Source: JANQOH01 sp965200095
GTDB lineage: Bacteria; Pseudomonadota; Alphaproteobacteria; UBA7887
Direction: 5' to 3'
DNA: 64,000 nucleotides
NCBI GenBank assembly: GCA_965200095.1
Contig: OZ241350.1
Span: 1,860,001 to 1,924,000 of the forward strand
The notes under the pieces are model-generated. The model had not been told where the DNA came from. It searched no databases and saw only the letters and a list, made by a program, of their open reading frames with translations. Shown piece after piece: positions 34,690 to 43,800 of this stretch. The translations under genes were made by a program, and so were the position numbers. Position 1 is the stretch's first letter. Each line of letters begins with the position of its first letter.

Positions 34690-35916
34690 ATGACCGAACC
34701 GCGAGGCCCCCTTGCCGGAACGCGCATCGTCGACATGACGGCGATGCTGGCCGGGCCGTGGGCCACAATGATCCTCGGCGACCAGGGCGCCGATGTCGTC
34801 AAGATAGAGACGCCCGGCGGGGGCGACCACACCCGCGCCGCCGACGGCGATGCGCCGCCTGCGGCGTTCCTCAACCTCAACCGGTCGAAGCGGTCGGTCG
34901 CCCTCGATCTCAAGACTTCGCGCGGGCGCCGCGCGCTGCTGGCGCTGGCGGCGACGGCCGACGCGGTGGTGCAGAACTTCCGCCCCGGCGTCGTCGAGCG
35001 GCTCGGAGTCGGTTACGAGGACGTGCGCGCCGTCCGCCGCGACATCGTCTATGTCTCGATCAGCGGTTTCGGCGAGAAGGGGCCTTACGCCGGTCAGCGG
35101 GTCTACGACCCGGTGATCCAGGCCCTGTCCGGCCTCGCCGCGGTCCAGGCGGGGGCGGACGATGCGCGCCCGCGGCTGGTGCGCACCGTCCTGCCGGACA
35201 AGCTCACGGCGATGACCGCGGCGCAGGCCGCGGCGGCGGCGCTGTTCGCGCGCGCACGCACGGGCGAGGGACAACATGTGCGTCTGTCGATGCTCGACGC
35301 GGTCATGCAGTTCCTGTGGGCCTCCGACATGGACGGCCAGACCTTCGCCGACCGCGCGCCGGCGCCGCAGCGCCCGGCGAGCCGTATCGACCTGATCTAC
35401 GAAACCCGCGACGGCTACATCACCCTGGGCGCCAATACGGACAGGGAATGGGCCGGCTTCGCGCGCGCCGTCGGCGAGCCGGAACTGGCGCGCGACCCCC
35501 GCTTCGCGACCCCGGCGGCGCGGCAGCGCAACATCGACGCGCGCCTCGCCCTGGTCCAGGAGCGCCTGCGCAAGGGCGCGAGCGCCCGCTGGCTCGAGAC
35601 CCTGCGCGCGCACGAGGTTCCCTGCGCGCCGGTGCTCACGCGGAACGAGGCGGTCGCGCATCCCCAGCTCGCGGCGAGCGAAACGCTGGTCGAATACGAC
35701 CATCCGCTTGCCGGGCGGCTGCGACAGACGCGCTCGGCCGCGCGCTTCGAGGGGCTGCCGGCGGCGCCTCGCCGCGGCGCGCCGGCGCTCGGCGCCGACA
35801 CCGACGAGGTGCTCGGCGAACTCGGCTATTCGCGCGCCGAAATCGCGGAATTGCGCGCCGACGGAGTCGTCGGAGGCCCGGCGGCGCAGGCCGCGCCGGA
35901 GCGGCGGGCTTCGTGA
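34690..35916 (+). CDS. Family III CoA transferase (CaiB/BaiF)
   Basis: 408 aa. It moves CoA between carboxylic acids through an enzyme-bound anhydride. RIVDMTAMLAGPWATMILGD, GADVVKIETPGGGD, NLNRSKRSVALDL and FRPGVVERLG are family blocks; the nucleophilic Asp is that of SMLDAV. The substrate is unknown. Its neighbour, an acyl-CoA dehydrogenase on the other strand, suggests joint activation and oxidation of a carboxylic acid. The stop overlaps the trmFO start (GTGA). Confidence 0.87.
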   Translation: MTEPRGPLAGTRIVDMTAMLAGPWATMILGDQGADVVKIETPGGGDHTRAADGDAPPAAFLNLNRSKRSVALDLKTSRGRRALLALAATADAVVQNFRPGVVERLGVGYEDVRAVRRDIVYVSISGFGEKGPYAGQRVYDPVIQALSGLAAVQAGADDARPRLVRTVLPDKLTAMTAAQAAAAALFARARTGEGQHVRLSMLDAVMQFLWASDMDGQTFADRAPAPQRPASRIDLIYETRDGYITLGANTDREWAGFARAVGEPELARDPRFATPAARQRNIDARLALVQERLRKGASARWLETLRAHEVPCAPVLTRNEAVAHPQLAASETLVEYDHPLAGRLRQTRSAARFEGLPAAPRRGAPALGADTDEVLGELGYSRAEIAELRADGVVGGPAAQAAPERRAS

Positions 35917-37286
35917 GCGCGCCCGTCGTTCACGTCATCGGCGGCGGTCTCGCGGGCTGCGAGGCGGCGTGGCAGGCGGCGCGGGCGGGAGCGCGCGCGG
36001 CGCTGCACGAGATGCGCCCGCTGCGGACGACCGACGCGCACCGGACCGGCCTCCTTGCGGAACTCGTCTGTTCCAACTCCTTCCGCTCCGACGATGCGGA
36101 GAACAATGCGGTCGGCCTGCTGCATGAGGAGATGCGGCGCTGCGGTTCGCTGATCATGGCGGCGGCGGACGCCCACCGGGTGCCGGCGGGCGGCGCCCTC
36201 GCGGTGGACCGGGACGGCTTTTCCGGCGCCGTTCAGGCGGCGCTCGAAGCCGAGCCGCGCGTCGCCCTCCGCCGCGGCGAGGTGACGGACCTGCCGCCGG
36301 AGGACTGGCGCTCGGTCGTCGTCGCGACCGGGCCGCTCACGGCGCCGGGGCTGGCCGGGGCCATAGGTCGCCTGACCGGCGCCGAAAGCCTCGCCTTCTT
36401 CGACGCCATCGCGCCCATCGTCTACCGCGACTCCGTCGACATGAGCCGCGCATGGCGGCAGTCGCGCTACGACAAGGCCGGACCGGGCGGCGATTCGGCC
36501 GCCTATATCAACTGTCCCCTCGACCGGGAGGGCTACGAGGCGTTCGTCGATGCGCTGCTCGCCGCCGAAACCTTCCCCCTGCGCGAGTGGGAGCGCGACA
36601 CCCCCTTTTTCGACGGTTGCCTGCCGGTCGAGGAAATGGCGGCGCGCGGCCGCGAAACGCTTCGCTTCGGCCCGATGAAGCCGGTCGGACTCACGGATCC
36701 GCGCCGCCCCGGAACGCGGCCGCACGCCGTCGTCCAGCTGCGCCAGGACAATGCGCTGGGGACCCTGTTCAACATGGTCGGTTTCCAGACCCGCCTGAAG
36801 CATGGCGAACAGACGCGCGTCTTCCGCGCGATTCCCGGGCTCGAACATGCGCGTTTCGCCCGCCTCGGCGGGGCGCACCGGAACACCTTCATCAACAGTC
36901 CGCGCTTGCTGGATTCGGAACTGCGCCTGAAGGCGGCGCCCCGGCTCCGCTTCGCCGGGCAGATTGCCGGCGTCGAAGGCTATGTCGAAAGCGCGGCGAT
37001 CGGGCTTCTCGCCGGGCGCTTCGCGGCGGGACGCAACGCCCCGCCGCCCCCCGAAACGGCGCTCGGCGCGCTGCTGGGCCATATTGCCGGCGGCGGCGAC
37101 GCGGCGACCTTCCAGCCGATGAACGTGAATTTCGGGCTGTTTCCGCCGCTCGCCGGGCGCGTCGGCAAGCGCGAGCGCAAACGCGCCTATACGAGCCGGG
37201 CGCTCGCTGCGCTCGGCGCCTGGCTCGCCGGCGCCGCGGCGTCGTCGCCGGGCGCATCGGCGAGTTCGCACCACACCGGCGTGTGA
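35913..37286 (+). CDS. trmFO: Methylenetetrahydrofolate-tRNA-(uracil-54-C5)-methyltransferase
   Basis: 457 aa. TrmFO methylates U54 in the T loop of tRNA using 5,10-methylene-THF and FAD. VHVIGGGLAGCEAAWQAAR is the FAD site; LLAELVCSNSFRSDD, ESLAFFDAIAPIVY, FGPMKPVGL and FQPMNVNFGLFPPL are diagnostic. Start GTG 35913 overlaps the CoA-transferase stop. The last 100 bp overlap xthA on the opposite strand; the extra C-terminal tail is Ala/Ser-rich and probably dispensable. Confidence 0.93.
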   Translation: MSAPVVHVIGGGLAGCEAAWQAARAGARAALHEMRPLRTTDAHRTGLLAELVCSNSFRSDDAENNAVGLLHEEMRRCGSLIMAAADAHRVPAGGALAVDRDGFSGAVQAALEAEPRVALRRGEVTDLPPEDWRSVVVATGPLTAPGLAGAIGRLTGAESLAFFDAIAPIVYRDSVDMSRAWRQSRYDKAGPGGDSAAYINCPLDREGYEAFVDALLAAETFPLREWERDTPFFDGCLPVEEMAARGRETLRFGPMKPVGLTDPRRPGTRPHAVVQLRQDNALGTLFNMVGFQTRLKHGEQTRVFRAIPGLEHARFARLGGAHRNTFINSPRLLDSELRLKAAPRLRFAGQIAGVEGYVESAAIGLLAGRFAAGRNAPPPPETALGALLGHIAGGGDAATFQPMNVNFGLFPPLAGRVGKRERKRAYTSRALAALGAWLAGAAASSPGASASSHHTGV

Positions 37287-38035
37287 TCCGACGCCCGCGG
37301 CCTGCCGCGCGGCGCCGCGTCGATGTCGCAGGCGGAAAGCCGGTCGGCCGCGTGCGGCGACAGCAGCAGATGGTCGATGCGCAGGCCCCGGTCGGCCTCG
37401 AAGGCGCGGCCCTGATAATCCCAGAAACTGTAGCGCCCGGCCTCGGCGTGAAGGGCGCGGAACGCCTCGGTGTAGCCGAGGTTCAGGAGCATGCGGTAGC
37501 GCCGCCGCGTCTCGAGGCGGAACAGCGCGTCGTCCGCCCAGGCGGCGGGGTCGTAGACATCTTCGGGCGCGGGGATGACGTTATAGTCGCCGCCCAGCGC
37601 CGTCGGCTCCTCGGCTTCGAGCAGCGTCGCCGCACGGGCGCAGAGGCGCTCCATCCACTTCAGCTTGTAGGGGTATTTGTCGCTGTCGACCGGGTTGCCG
37701 TTCGGCAGGTAGAGAGAGGCCGCGCGCAGGCCCGACTCCCCGGCGTCGATCCATGCCTCGATGTAGCGCGCCTGGCTGTCGCATTCGTCGCCGGGGAGGG
37801 CGGAGACCACGTCCTCCAGCGGGAATTTCGACAACAGGGCGACTCCGTTATAGCTCTTCTGCCCGGCGACGGCGCAGACATAGCCGCGTTCCTCGAACGG
37901 CGCGACGGGGAAGGCGTCGGCGACGGTCTTGATCTCCTGGAGCATCGCCACATCGGGGGCGGCGGCGTCGATCCAGTCGAGCACGTTGGGGAGCCGCGCC
38001 CGGATCGAGTTCACGTTCCAGGTGGCGATCTTCAT
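37187..38035 (-). CDS. xthA: Exodeoxyribonuclease III
   Basis: 282 aa. An AP endonuclease/3'-exonuclease of base excision repair. MKIATWNVNSIRARL, LQEIKT (catalytic Glu), LYLPNGNPVDSDKY, GGDYNVIP, LRIDHLLLS and SDHTPVW (catalytic Asp-His) are all present. About 20 C-terminal residues (AAAPASQAPSAASARLV) extend beyond the fold and are antisense to trmFO. Confidence 0.94.
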   Translation of the reverse strand: MKIATWNVNSIRARLPNVLDWIDAAAPDVAMLQEIKTVADAFPVAPFEERGYVCAVAGQKSYNGVALLSKFPLEDVVSALPGDECDSQARYIEAWIDAGESGLRAASLYLPNGNPVDSDKYPYKLKWMERLCARAATLLEAEEPTALGGDYNVIPAPEDVYDPAAWADDALFRLETRRRYRMLLNLGYTEAFRALHAEAGRYSFWDYQGRAFEADRGLRIDHLLLSPHAADRLSACDIDAAPRGRPRASDHTPVWCELADAPGDDAAAPASQAPSAASARLV

Positions 38036-38060
38036 GGGCCGGGGGAGGCCGGGCGCCGGC

Positions 38061-38420
38061 TCAGCCGATCGAGAACGACGTGCCGCACCCGCAGGACGCC
38101 GTGGCGTTGGGGTTGGTCACCGTGAACATCGAGCCTTCGAGGCCCTCGTAGAAGTCGATTTCCGACCCCTGAAGCAGATTCGCCGACATGTCGTCGACGA
38201 GGATCACCGCGCCGTCGCGCTCGATGCGCAGATCGCTCCCGCTCTCGGCGCCGTCGATCGAGAATTTGTACTGGAAGCCCGAGCACCCGCCGCCGAGGAC
38301 CGTCACGCGCACGAACGCGCCGCCGGCCTCGCCGGCGACGACGGCTTTCACACGCCGCGCCGCCGAGTCCGTCATCTTCAGACCGTGGTCGGTCTCCGGT
38401 GCCGCCATCGCCTCGTTCAT
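38061..38420 (-). CDS. erpA: A-type iron-sulfur cluster insertion protein
   Basis: 119 aa. A-type carriers deliver Fe-S clusters to apo-proteins. The three conserved cysteines are in GGGCSGFQYKF and SCGCGTSF. It stands 25 bp upstream of xthA in the same direction. ErpA, IscA and SufA cannot be separated firmly on these residues; the ErpA assignment follows the short length and the isolated position. Confidence 0.85.
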   Translation of the reverse strand: MNEAMAAPETDHGLKMTDSAARRVKAVVAGEAGGAFVRVTVLGGGCSGFQYKFSIDGAESGSDLRIERDGAVILVDDMSANLLQGSEIDFYEGLEGSMFTVTNPNATASCGCGTSFSIG

Positions 38421-38502
38421 CGATCCCCGCGTTCTGTGAACTCCCGAAACAGGCCCGCATTGTGGTCCCGCGGCGGCCCGCTGTCAATCCATTCAGCGGT
38501 TC

Positions 38503-38525
38503 TCATTTACGGCGATGGCGGGCGT
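38503..38525. repeat. Solo MITE family 1 end
   Basis: GCGGTTCTCATTTACGGCGA resembles the terminal repeat of the family (GCAATTCTCATT...GGCGATGG). No partner end or hairpin core is present. It lies upstream of erpA. Confidence 0.4.
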
Positions 38526-38612
38526 GGGGATGCGGCGCCCCCGGGGCGGCGGCGGGCGGCCGGGCGTCGCACCGCTGCGGCCGGCAGTCCGAAAATTTTT
38601 TTGGGAATCGGC

Positions 38613-38641
38613 TTGACATTCACGAACAAACAGTGTATGGA
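38613..38641 (+). promoter_or_regulatory. Probable sigma-70 promoter of the 279-aa gene
   Basis: A perfect -35 TTGACA (38613-38618), a 17-bp spacer and TATGGA (38636-38641) as a weak -10, 52 bp before the ATG at 38694. The surrounding stretch is unusually AT-rich for this genome. Confidence 0.55.
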
Positions 38642-38693
38642 TGCGGAACCAATTGGCGCGTGAGGCCGAAGATCGATATAAGGGGGAATTCTC

Positions 38694-39533
38694 ATGACCT
38701 GCGATGAAAAACAGCGGCGCGATCTGGAAGCGATTGTCGAAAACGGGGAGGAGGACTCCAACTTCCGGCGCGAGGCCCGCAAGCTTCTGAACGCGGAGTC
38801 CCACCGGCATCGCGAACGGTGGCGTGCGGATGTGAAGGACTTCTGCTCGCGGCTGCGACGGGCGAGAAAGAGAAAAGCCGACAGGGAAGCCCAGAAACAG
38901 GCCGAAAAGAGGCGCGTGGACGACAATTGGACCCTGGACCGGGTATCGTCGCGTCGTAATTTGCGCCGCATCGGCGGGAAGCGGCTCGAACTGTGCGTCG
39001 GCGGGCGCAAATATGCCCGTCACTACTGGCGAAAGGTCAGGCGCGGGGAGACGGAGCTCTGGTTCGCGCTGAAGGACGGCAAGACCCGGGGACTCATCGA
39101 ATGCGACCGTCGCACGCGCAAGATTACGGAATGCTCCGGACGCAGGAAGGAGGAGCTCGATCTCGCGCCCGGCGTCGCCTTCGGAATTCTCGCCGCTCTC
39201 GACGCCACGGCCGACGACGAAGGAGCGTTCGGCGGCGTCGGCGCTTTCGGCGTGTTCCGGAACGGCGCGCCGGAAGTCGAGACGATCGAAGCCGGCGACA
39301 GGGCGTTCCGCATCTGGAACTACCGGAGCGAGCGCATCGTCGCGGCGTCGAAGGCCGACGGACGCTGGGAATGGTCCAGATTCACCGTGGAAAAGTGCCC
39401 CTTCACCGAACGCGACGAGTGGTCCGAGTGCTATTACAGCGGCATGACTCTGGGCGAATTGTTCGATGTCATGACTCGCTGCCCGAAAGTTGCGGAGAAA
39501 CTCCTGTCGCCTCCGATCGGCGCCGGGGCGTGA
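38694..39533 (+). CDS. Unrecognised 279-aa protein
   Basis: I do not recognise this gene with confidence. A strongly charged N-terminal third (residues ~1-75; RRARKRKADREAQKQAEKR) is likely helical or coiled. The middle has LELCVGGRKYARHYW, then ETELWFALKDGKTRGLIECD and RRTRKITECSG. That pattern faintly recalls the core of PcfJ-like proteins of mobile elements, though similarity is weak. Several cysteines occur (FCSR, LECD-like, KCPF, ECYY). Start ATG 38694 has AAGGGGGAA upstream. Codon use is less GC-biased than its neighbours and it lies between a good promoter and a MITE, suggesting acquisition. Confidence 0.65.
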   Translation: MTCDEKQRRDLEAIVENGEEDSNFRREARKLLNAESHRHRERWRADVKDFCSRLRRARKRKADREAQKQAEKRRVDDNWTLDRVSSRRNLRRIGGKRLELCVGGRKYARHYWRKVRRGETELWFALKDGKTRGLIECDRRTRKITECSGRRKEELDLAPGVAFGILAALDATADDEGAFGGVGAFGVFRNGAPEVETIEAGDRAFRIWNYRSERIVAASKADGRWEWSRFTVEKCPFTERDEWSECYYSGMTLGELFDVMTRCPKVAEKLLSPPIGAGA

Positions 39534-39576
39534 CCGGCTTGCGGCGTCGCCCGCGCCGTCCGGGCGGCGTCGGACT

Positions 39577-39730
39577 CGGCAATTCTCGCTTTGGCCTGTA
39601 ACGATGTGGCGGATCGGTCACGGCTGCCCCCGGGAGCGCCGGCGTCTCGCCGGCACGTGCGCGAAAACGTAGATGCCGGCGAGACGCCGGCGCTCCCGGG
39701 GAGGCATCCTTCGCCATAATGGGAATCGCT
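39577..39730. mobile_element. MITE family 1, copy F (complete)
   Basis: The ends GGCAATTCTCGCTTTGGCC and the inverse (AGCGATTCCCATTATGGCG) bound two hairpin arms (GGGAGCGCCGGCGTCTCGCC and complement). GCGTCGGACT at 39567-39576 and GCGTCGGGCT at 39731-39740 form a 9/10 target duplication. It is nearly identical inside to copy A, so both are recent. Confidence 0.82.
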
Positions 39731-39811
39731 GCGTCGGGCTTTCATCTATTGCCGGCGCCGCGATCCTGTGCGAATGAGCGCGCAGGGACACGCGAAACGA
39801 AGGGGGAGTCG

Positions 39812-40519
39812 GTGAGCGACGAGGCGAAGGGATTCCCGCTTTCCATCGGATGCGCCGTCCGCTTCCTCCACAGGGGGGAGGCGGTCCACGGCCACCTTCT
39901 CGAGCGGCAGGGGCGGCGGCGCCTGGCGAAGGTGATCGACGCCGAGGAACGGATATGGAGCGTCCCCGAGGCGGTGCTGGCGGCGTCGGGAAAGGCGCGG
40001 CGCGCCACGATGGTGACCCGCCACGACGAGGCCCGCGCCGCCTGGCGCGTGGGCGACGAAGCGACCTTCGCGGGCCCCGACGGGCCGTTGCGCGGCGAGA
40101 TCGTGAAGCTCAACCCGAAGAAGGCGAAGGTGCTCTGCGGAGACGCCGTCTGGAACGTCCCCTACGGCCTGCTCCGCGCCGCGGAGGGGAAGAACCCCAG
40201 GAACGGCGCGGATCGGCTGAACGCCGTCGCAGCCATGGCGCGGCGGACGATGGACGCGCACGGGCTTGCGGACTGGACTCTCGCTTTCGTGGAGTCCGGG
40301 AGGCGCCTCGGCGACTGCTCGTTCCGCGACCGGGTGATCCGAATCGCCCGCGGCCACGCTCTGGACGGGAGCGACGAACAGATACGCGACACCGTGCTTC
40401 ACGAGATCGCGCACGCGCTGGCCGGCCCCCTGGCGGGCCACGGCCCGCAATGGAAGGCCGCCGCCCGCCGCATCGGCGCCACGCCGAGAGCGAGAGCGTA
40501 TGAGAGCGAGGCGGGCTGA
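39812..40519 (+). CDS. SprT-like zinc metallopeptidase with N-terminal KOW-like repeats
   Basis: 235 aa. The C-terminal half is SprT/WSS1-like: DTVLHEIAHALAG holds the zinc HExxH, followed by GHGPQWKAAARRIG, whose His is the third ligand. The N-terminal ~115 residues contain two similar beta modules, GCAVRFLHRGEAVHGHL and VGDEATFAGPDGPLRGEIV, each ending in a W-x-VP pattern (IWSVPEAVL, VWNVPYGLL), KOW/Tudor-like. SprT-family peptidases can act in DNA-protein crosslink repair; that role here is inference. Start GTG 39812 with GGGGGAG upstream. It lies between a MITE and the CRISPR locus. Confidence 0.78.
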   Translation: MSDEAKGFPLSIGCAVRFLHRGEAVHGHLLERQGRRRLAKVIDAEERIWSVPEAVLAASGKARRATMVTRHDEARAAWRVGDEATFAGPDGPLRGEIVKLNPKKAKVLCGDAVWNVPYGLLRAAEGKNPRNGADRLNAVAAMARRTMDAHGLADWTLAFVESGRRLGDCSFRDRVIRIARGHALDGSDEQIRDTVLHEIAHALAGPLAGHGPQWKAAARRIGATPRARAYESEAG

Positions 40520-40639
40520 GGCGGCGCGGATGTCCGTCCGGCGTTTCCCGGCCGTTCGGCGGTTCGCCGTCGGTGCGAGAGGGGAAGCGGCGCATGGCTG
40601 CGAAACCGGCCGGTGCGCGTCCTGTCCGCCCCGATGAAT

Positions 40640-40750
40640 GAAAAGGGCCGGACGGGTCGCCCCGTCCGGCCCATATTTTGTGCCCTCTATGGGGCTTGTT
40701 AACGGGTGGCCCTCGATCCCCAAGCGGCTATGCTTTCGTGGCCCCCGCAT
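40640..40750 (-). ncRNA. tracrRNA of the type II-C CRISPR system
   Basis: Read on the minus strand. AUAGCCGCUUGGGGAUCG + AGGGCCA (+ strand 40709-40733) is perfectly complementary over 25 nt to repeat positions 9-33. It is followed by an imperfect lower stem (CCCGUUAAC against the repeat start), a short GCCC/GGGC hairpin, and a 12-bp perfect hairpin GGGCCGGACGGG/CCCGUCCGGCCC (40645-40672) ending in UUUU. This is the anti-repeat, nexus-like hairpin and intrinsic terminator order of a tracrRNA. The 5' end is inferred from the promoter at 40753-40783. Confidence 0.85.
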
Positions 40751-40752
40751 CC

Positions 40753-40783
40753 GCTATAATGGGACGCGGTCCGGGGATGTCAA
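40753..40783 (-). promoter_or_regulatory. Promoter of tracrRNA
   Basis: On the minus strand a perfect -35 TTGACA (40783-40778) is followed, after 18-19 nt, by TTATAG/TATAGC as the -10. Transcription would begin near 40748, giving a tracrRNA of about 110 nt. Confidence 0.65.
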
Positions 40784-40839
40784 TGCCTTGCGCGCGGCTC
40801 CCGGCGGGCGAGTCGCGGATGCGTCGACGGAAGCAGGAT

Positions 40840-43800
40840 ATGGCGAACTACCGGCTGGGCCTCGACATCGGCAGCAACTCCATCGGCTGGTGCGCCGTCG
40901 CGCTGGGCGATGACGGCAGCCCGGTCGGCATTCTGAAGGCCGGTGTTCGAATTTTGACCTCGGGCGAGGAGGCGGGGCGCGATCCGAAATCGAAGGCGTC
41001 GCTTGCGGCAAACCGCCGCGCGGCGCGGGCGATGCGGCGGCGCGGGGATCGTTTCGTGCGCCGTCGGCGTTGCTTGATGGACGCGTTGGTCGAGGCTGGA
41101 CTGATGCCCGAATCGCCGGAACGCCGCAAAAGCCTCGAGAAGCTGGATCCTTACTGGCTGCGCAAGGCGGCGCTGGACCGGCGTCTCGAACCTGACGAAA
41201 TCGGGCGGGCGCTTTTTCACATCAACCAGCGCCGCGGTTTCAAATCGAATCGGCTCGTCGATTCGAGCAGCGATGAGAAAAGCGTCACCAAACAGGGCAT
41301 GAAGGCGCTCGCCGCGGAAATTTCCGAAACCGGCGCACGGACGCTTGGAGAATTTCTCGCGGATCGCCATCGGAGAGACAAGGAAGGCTGCCGGTTGGGC
41401 GCGCCGCAGGCCGTCCGTTTTCGCCCGACCGCCAAGGGGGGCAAGAATCTCTACGATTTGTATCCGACGCGACAGATGGCGAAAAACGAGATCGACTGCA
41501 TCTGGGAGAAACAGAAGAAGCATCACCCCGACCTGCTGACGGATCGGCTCAGGGAGCGGATAGAACGAATCGTCGTCGATCAAAGACCGCTGAAGAAGCA
41601 GATTGTCGGACGCTGCACCCTGAGTCCCGAGAAAGAGATCGAAAACTCGTGGGGATTCGAGATCGATATGGGCGAAAGGGCGCCGAAGGCCCATCCGCTC
41701 TTTCAACGGTTCCGGATACTTCAGGACGTGAGCCATCTTCGTGTGTCCGTGCAGGGGGCGTGGGAGCGACCGCTGAATCGCGCTGAGCGCGATGCCGCTG
41801 CGGCTGAGTTGACGGGATGCGGCGGAACGATGATTCGGTTTGAGAAATTGAGAAAGGCGATCCGGCTGCCGGACAGCGCGCGTTTCAACTATGAGCGCTC
41901 GGGCCGCAAGGGGCTGGTCCCGGATCGGACGGGAGCGAAACTCGCATCCAAAAAAGCGTTCGGGCGGCCGTCCTGGCGCTCCTTCGGATTGGGACGCCAG
42001 ATCGAGATAGTCGAACGCCTCTTGGCGGGCGAGGAGCAGGAGGCGCTGTGCCAATGGCTTCGGAAAGAATTCGGCGTTAGCGCCGAGACCGCCGAATACA
42101 TCTCGGAATTGAGATTGCCGCAGGGCCACGGCCAGTTCGGGCGGGCGGTACTGCGCGAGCTGGTCGACATCATGATGAAGGAGTCCGGTGAAGAGATCGA
42201 TCCGGAAACCGGCGAGGCGCATGAGCGGGCGTTGACGTACGACGAAGTTGTGGAGCGCGTCGGCCGACACCACTCGGACCTCCGCCCGAAGAAGCGGGGC
42301 CGACATTTGCCGTATTATGGCGAGATTTTGGGGCGGCACGTCATCTCGCGGCCGGAAGCGCCGGAAAACAGTCAGGAACGGATCGGGCGGGTATCCAACC
42401 CCACCGTCCATATCGGCCTCAATCAACTTCGGAAGGTCGTCAACGCGCTGATCGAAGTCCAGGGCGCGCCGAGCGAGATCGTCGTCGAACTCGCACGGGA
42501 GCTGAAAATGAATAAGGAGAAGAAGGACAAGATACGCCGCGAGAACGTCGAGAACGAGCGAAAAAACATGGAAATCAGGGAGACCTTACGGACGTTGAAA
42601 CAAGACGACAATTATGGGAACAGATTGCGTCTTCGTTTGTATAACGAACTTCCTCCGGATATGCGAATGTGCGCATATTCCGGCGCGCCGATCTCGATGG
42701 AGATGCTGTTTTCGGGTGGCGCAGTGGAGATCGACCACATACTGCCCCACTCCCGCACCCTCGACGACAGTTTCATGAACAAGGTTCTTTGCACGCGAGA
42801 GGCCAACCGTCGCAAGGGCAACCGCCCGCCGGAGGAGGCATGGAGCGGCGAAGAACTGCGCGAAATCGCGGAGCGCGCTGACCGGTTGTTCCCCCGGAAG
42901 GCCTGGCGCTTCGCTTTGGGAGCAATGAACCGCTTCAAGGGCGAAGGCGGATTGGTAGCGCGGCACCTGACGGATACCCAGTATCTCTCGCGCCTGGCGA
43001 AAACATATCTCGATCACGTGTGTGAACAGGTTTATGTTTCGCCGGGACGGCTCACGGCGATGTTGCGTGCGAAGTGGGGCCTGAACTCCCTTCTCCCCGA
43101 TCACAACTACTCGAACGTCAACCAGCCGAAGAACCGCAAGGATCACAGGCATCACGCCATCGACGCCTTCGTTCTTGCATGTACCGACCGCGGCCTCCTG
43201 AACCGTATCGCCCGGGAATCCGGTCGAGCCGAAGAGATGGATATCGACCGCCTTTTCCCGAGGGACAGTTTTCCGAAACCGTTCGAAGGTTATCGGGAGG
43301 ATCTCGATGCGTGCTTGCGCGAGCTGGTGGTCAGTCACAGGCCCGATCATGGAATTGCGCCGGGCGCTCAAAACGACGTGAGCGTCACGTCGGGAGCACT
43401 GCTCGAAGCTACGGCTTACGGCGTCGTCGACGAAGAAATCGAAGGTAAGCGCTACAATCTGGTTACCCGCAAGCCTGTCGACGGACTGACGAAGTCTGAA
43501 ATCGAACGCGTGCGGCACCCCGACTTGCGCGCGGAATTGCGACGTGTCGTTGAAGAAGCGGAGCGCGGCGGAAGAAGGCTCGGCGAGGCGCTTGCCGAGT
43601 TCGGCGTTGAGCGCGGCATACGCCGGGTCAGGGTGCTGAAAACCGAACAGTCGATACGCATCGTTGAACATGGCGGCGGGTTTCGCAAGGCATATTCCGT
43701 CGGAGACAACCACCGTATTGAGATATACGAATTGCCCGATGGCTCATGGCGCGGCGAGGGTGTCTCCGTCTTTGACGCCAACAGGCCGGAATTCGAACCG

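Larger units (their letters stand above)
40520..40839. other. sprT-like/cas9 intergenic region (holds tracrRNA)
   Basis: This contains the minus-strand tracrRNA and its promoter (listed separately). A plus-strand TATAAT at 40755-40760, 80 bp before the cas9 ATG, could be a cas9 -10 box, but no -35 matches at 16-18 bp. The 40520-40636 part shows nothing recognisable. Confidence 0.5.

Noticed and set aside
34758..35912. N-terminal extension of the trmFO frame
   Set aside because: It is an alternate-frame reading of the CoA-transferase gene; trmFO begins at GTG 35913 by coupling and family length.
40673..40730. A plus-strand tracrRNA or an extra degenerate repeat here
   Set aside because: The plus-strand sequence has the same sense as the crRNA repeat, so only the minus strand gives an anti-repeat; the 5' third of the repeat is also too diverged to be an array unit.
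40678..40839. 54-residue N-terminal extension of the cas9 frame
   Set aside because: It lies over the tracrRNA region, and Cas9 proteins begin right before the RuvC-I strand; ATG 40840 has a ribosome site.
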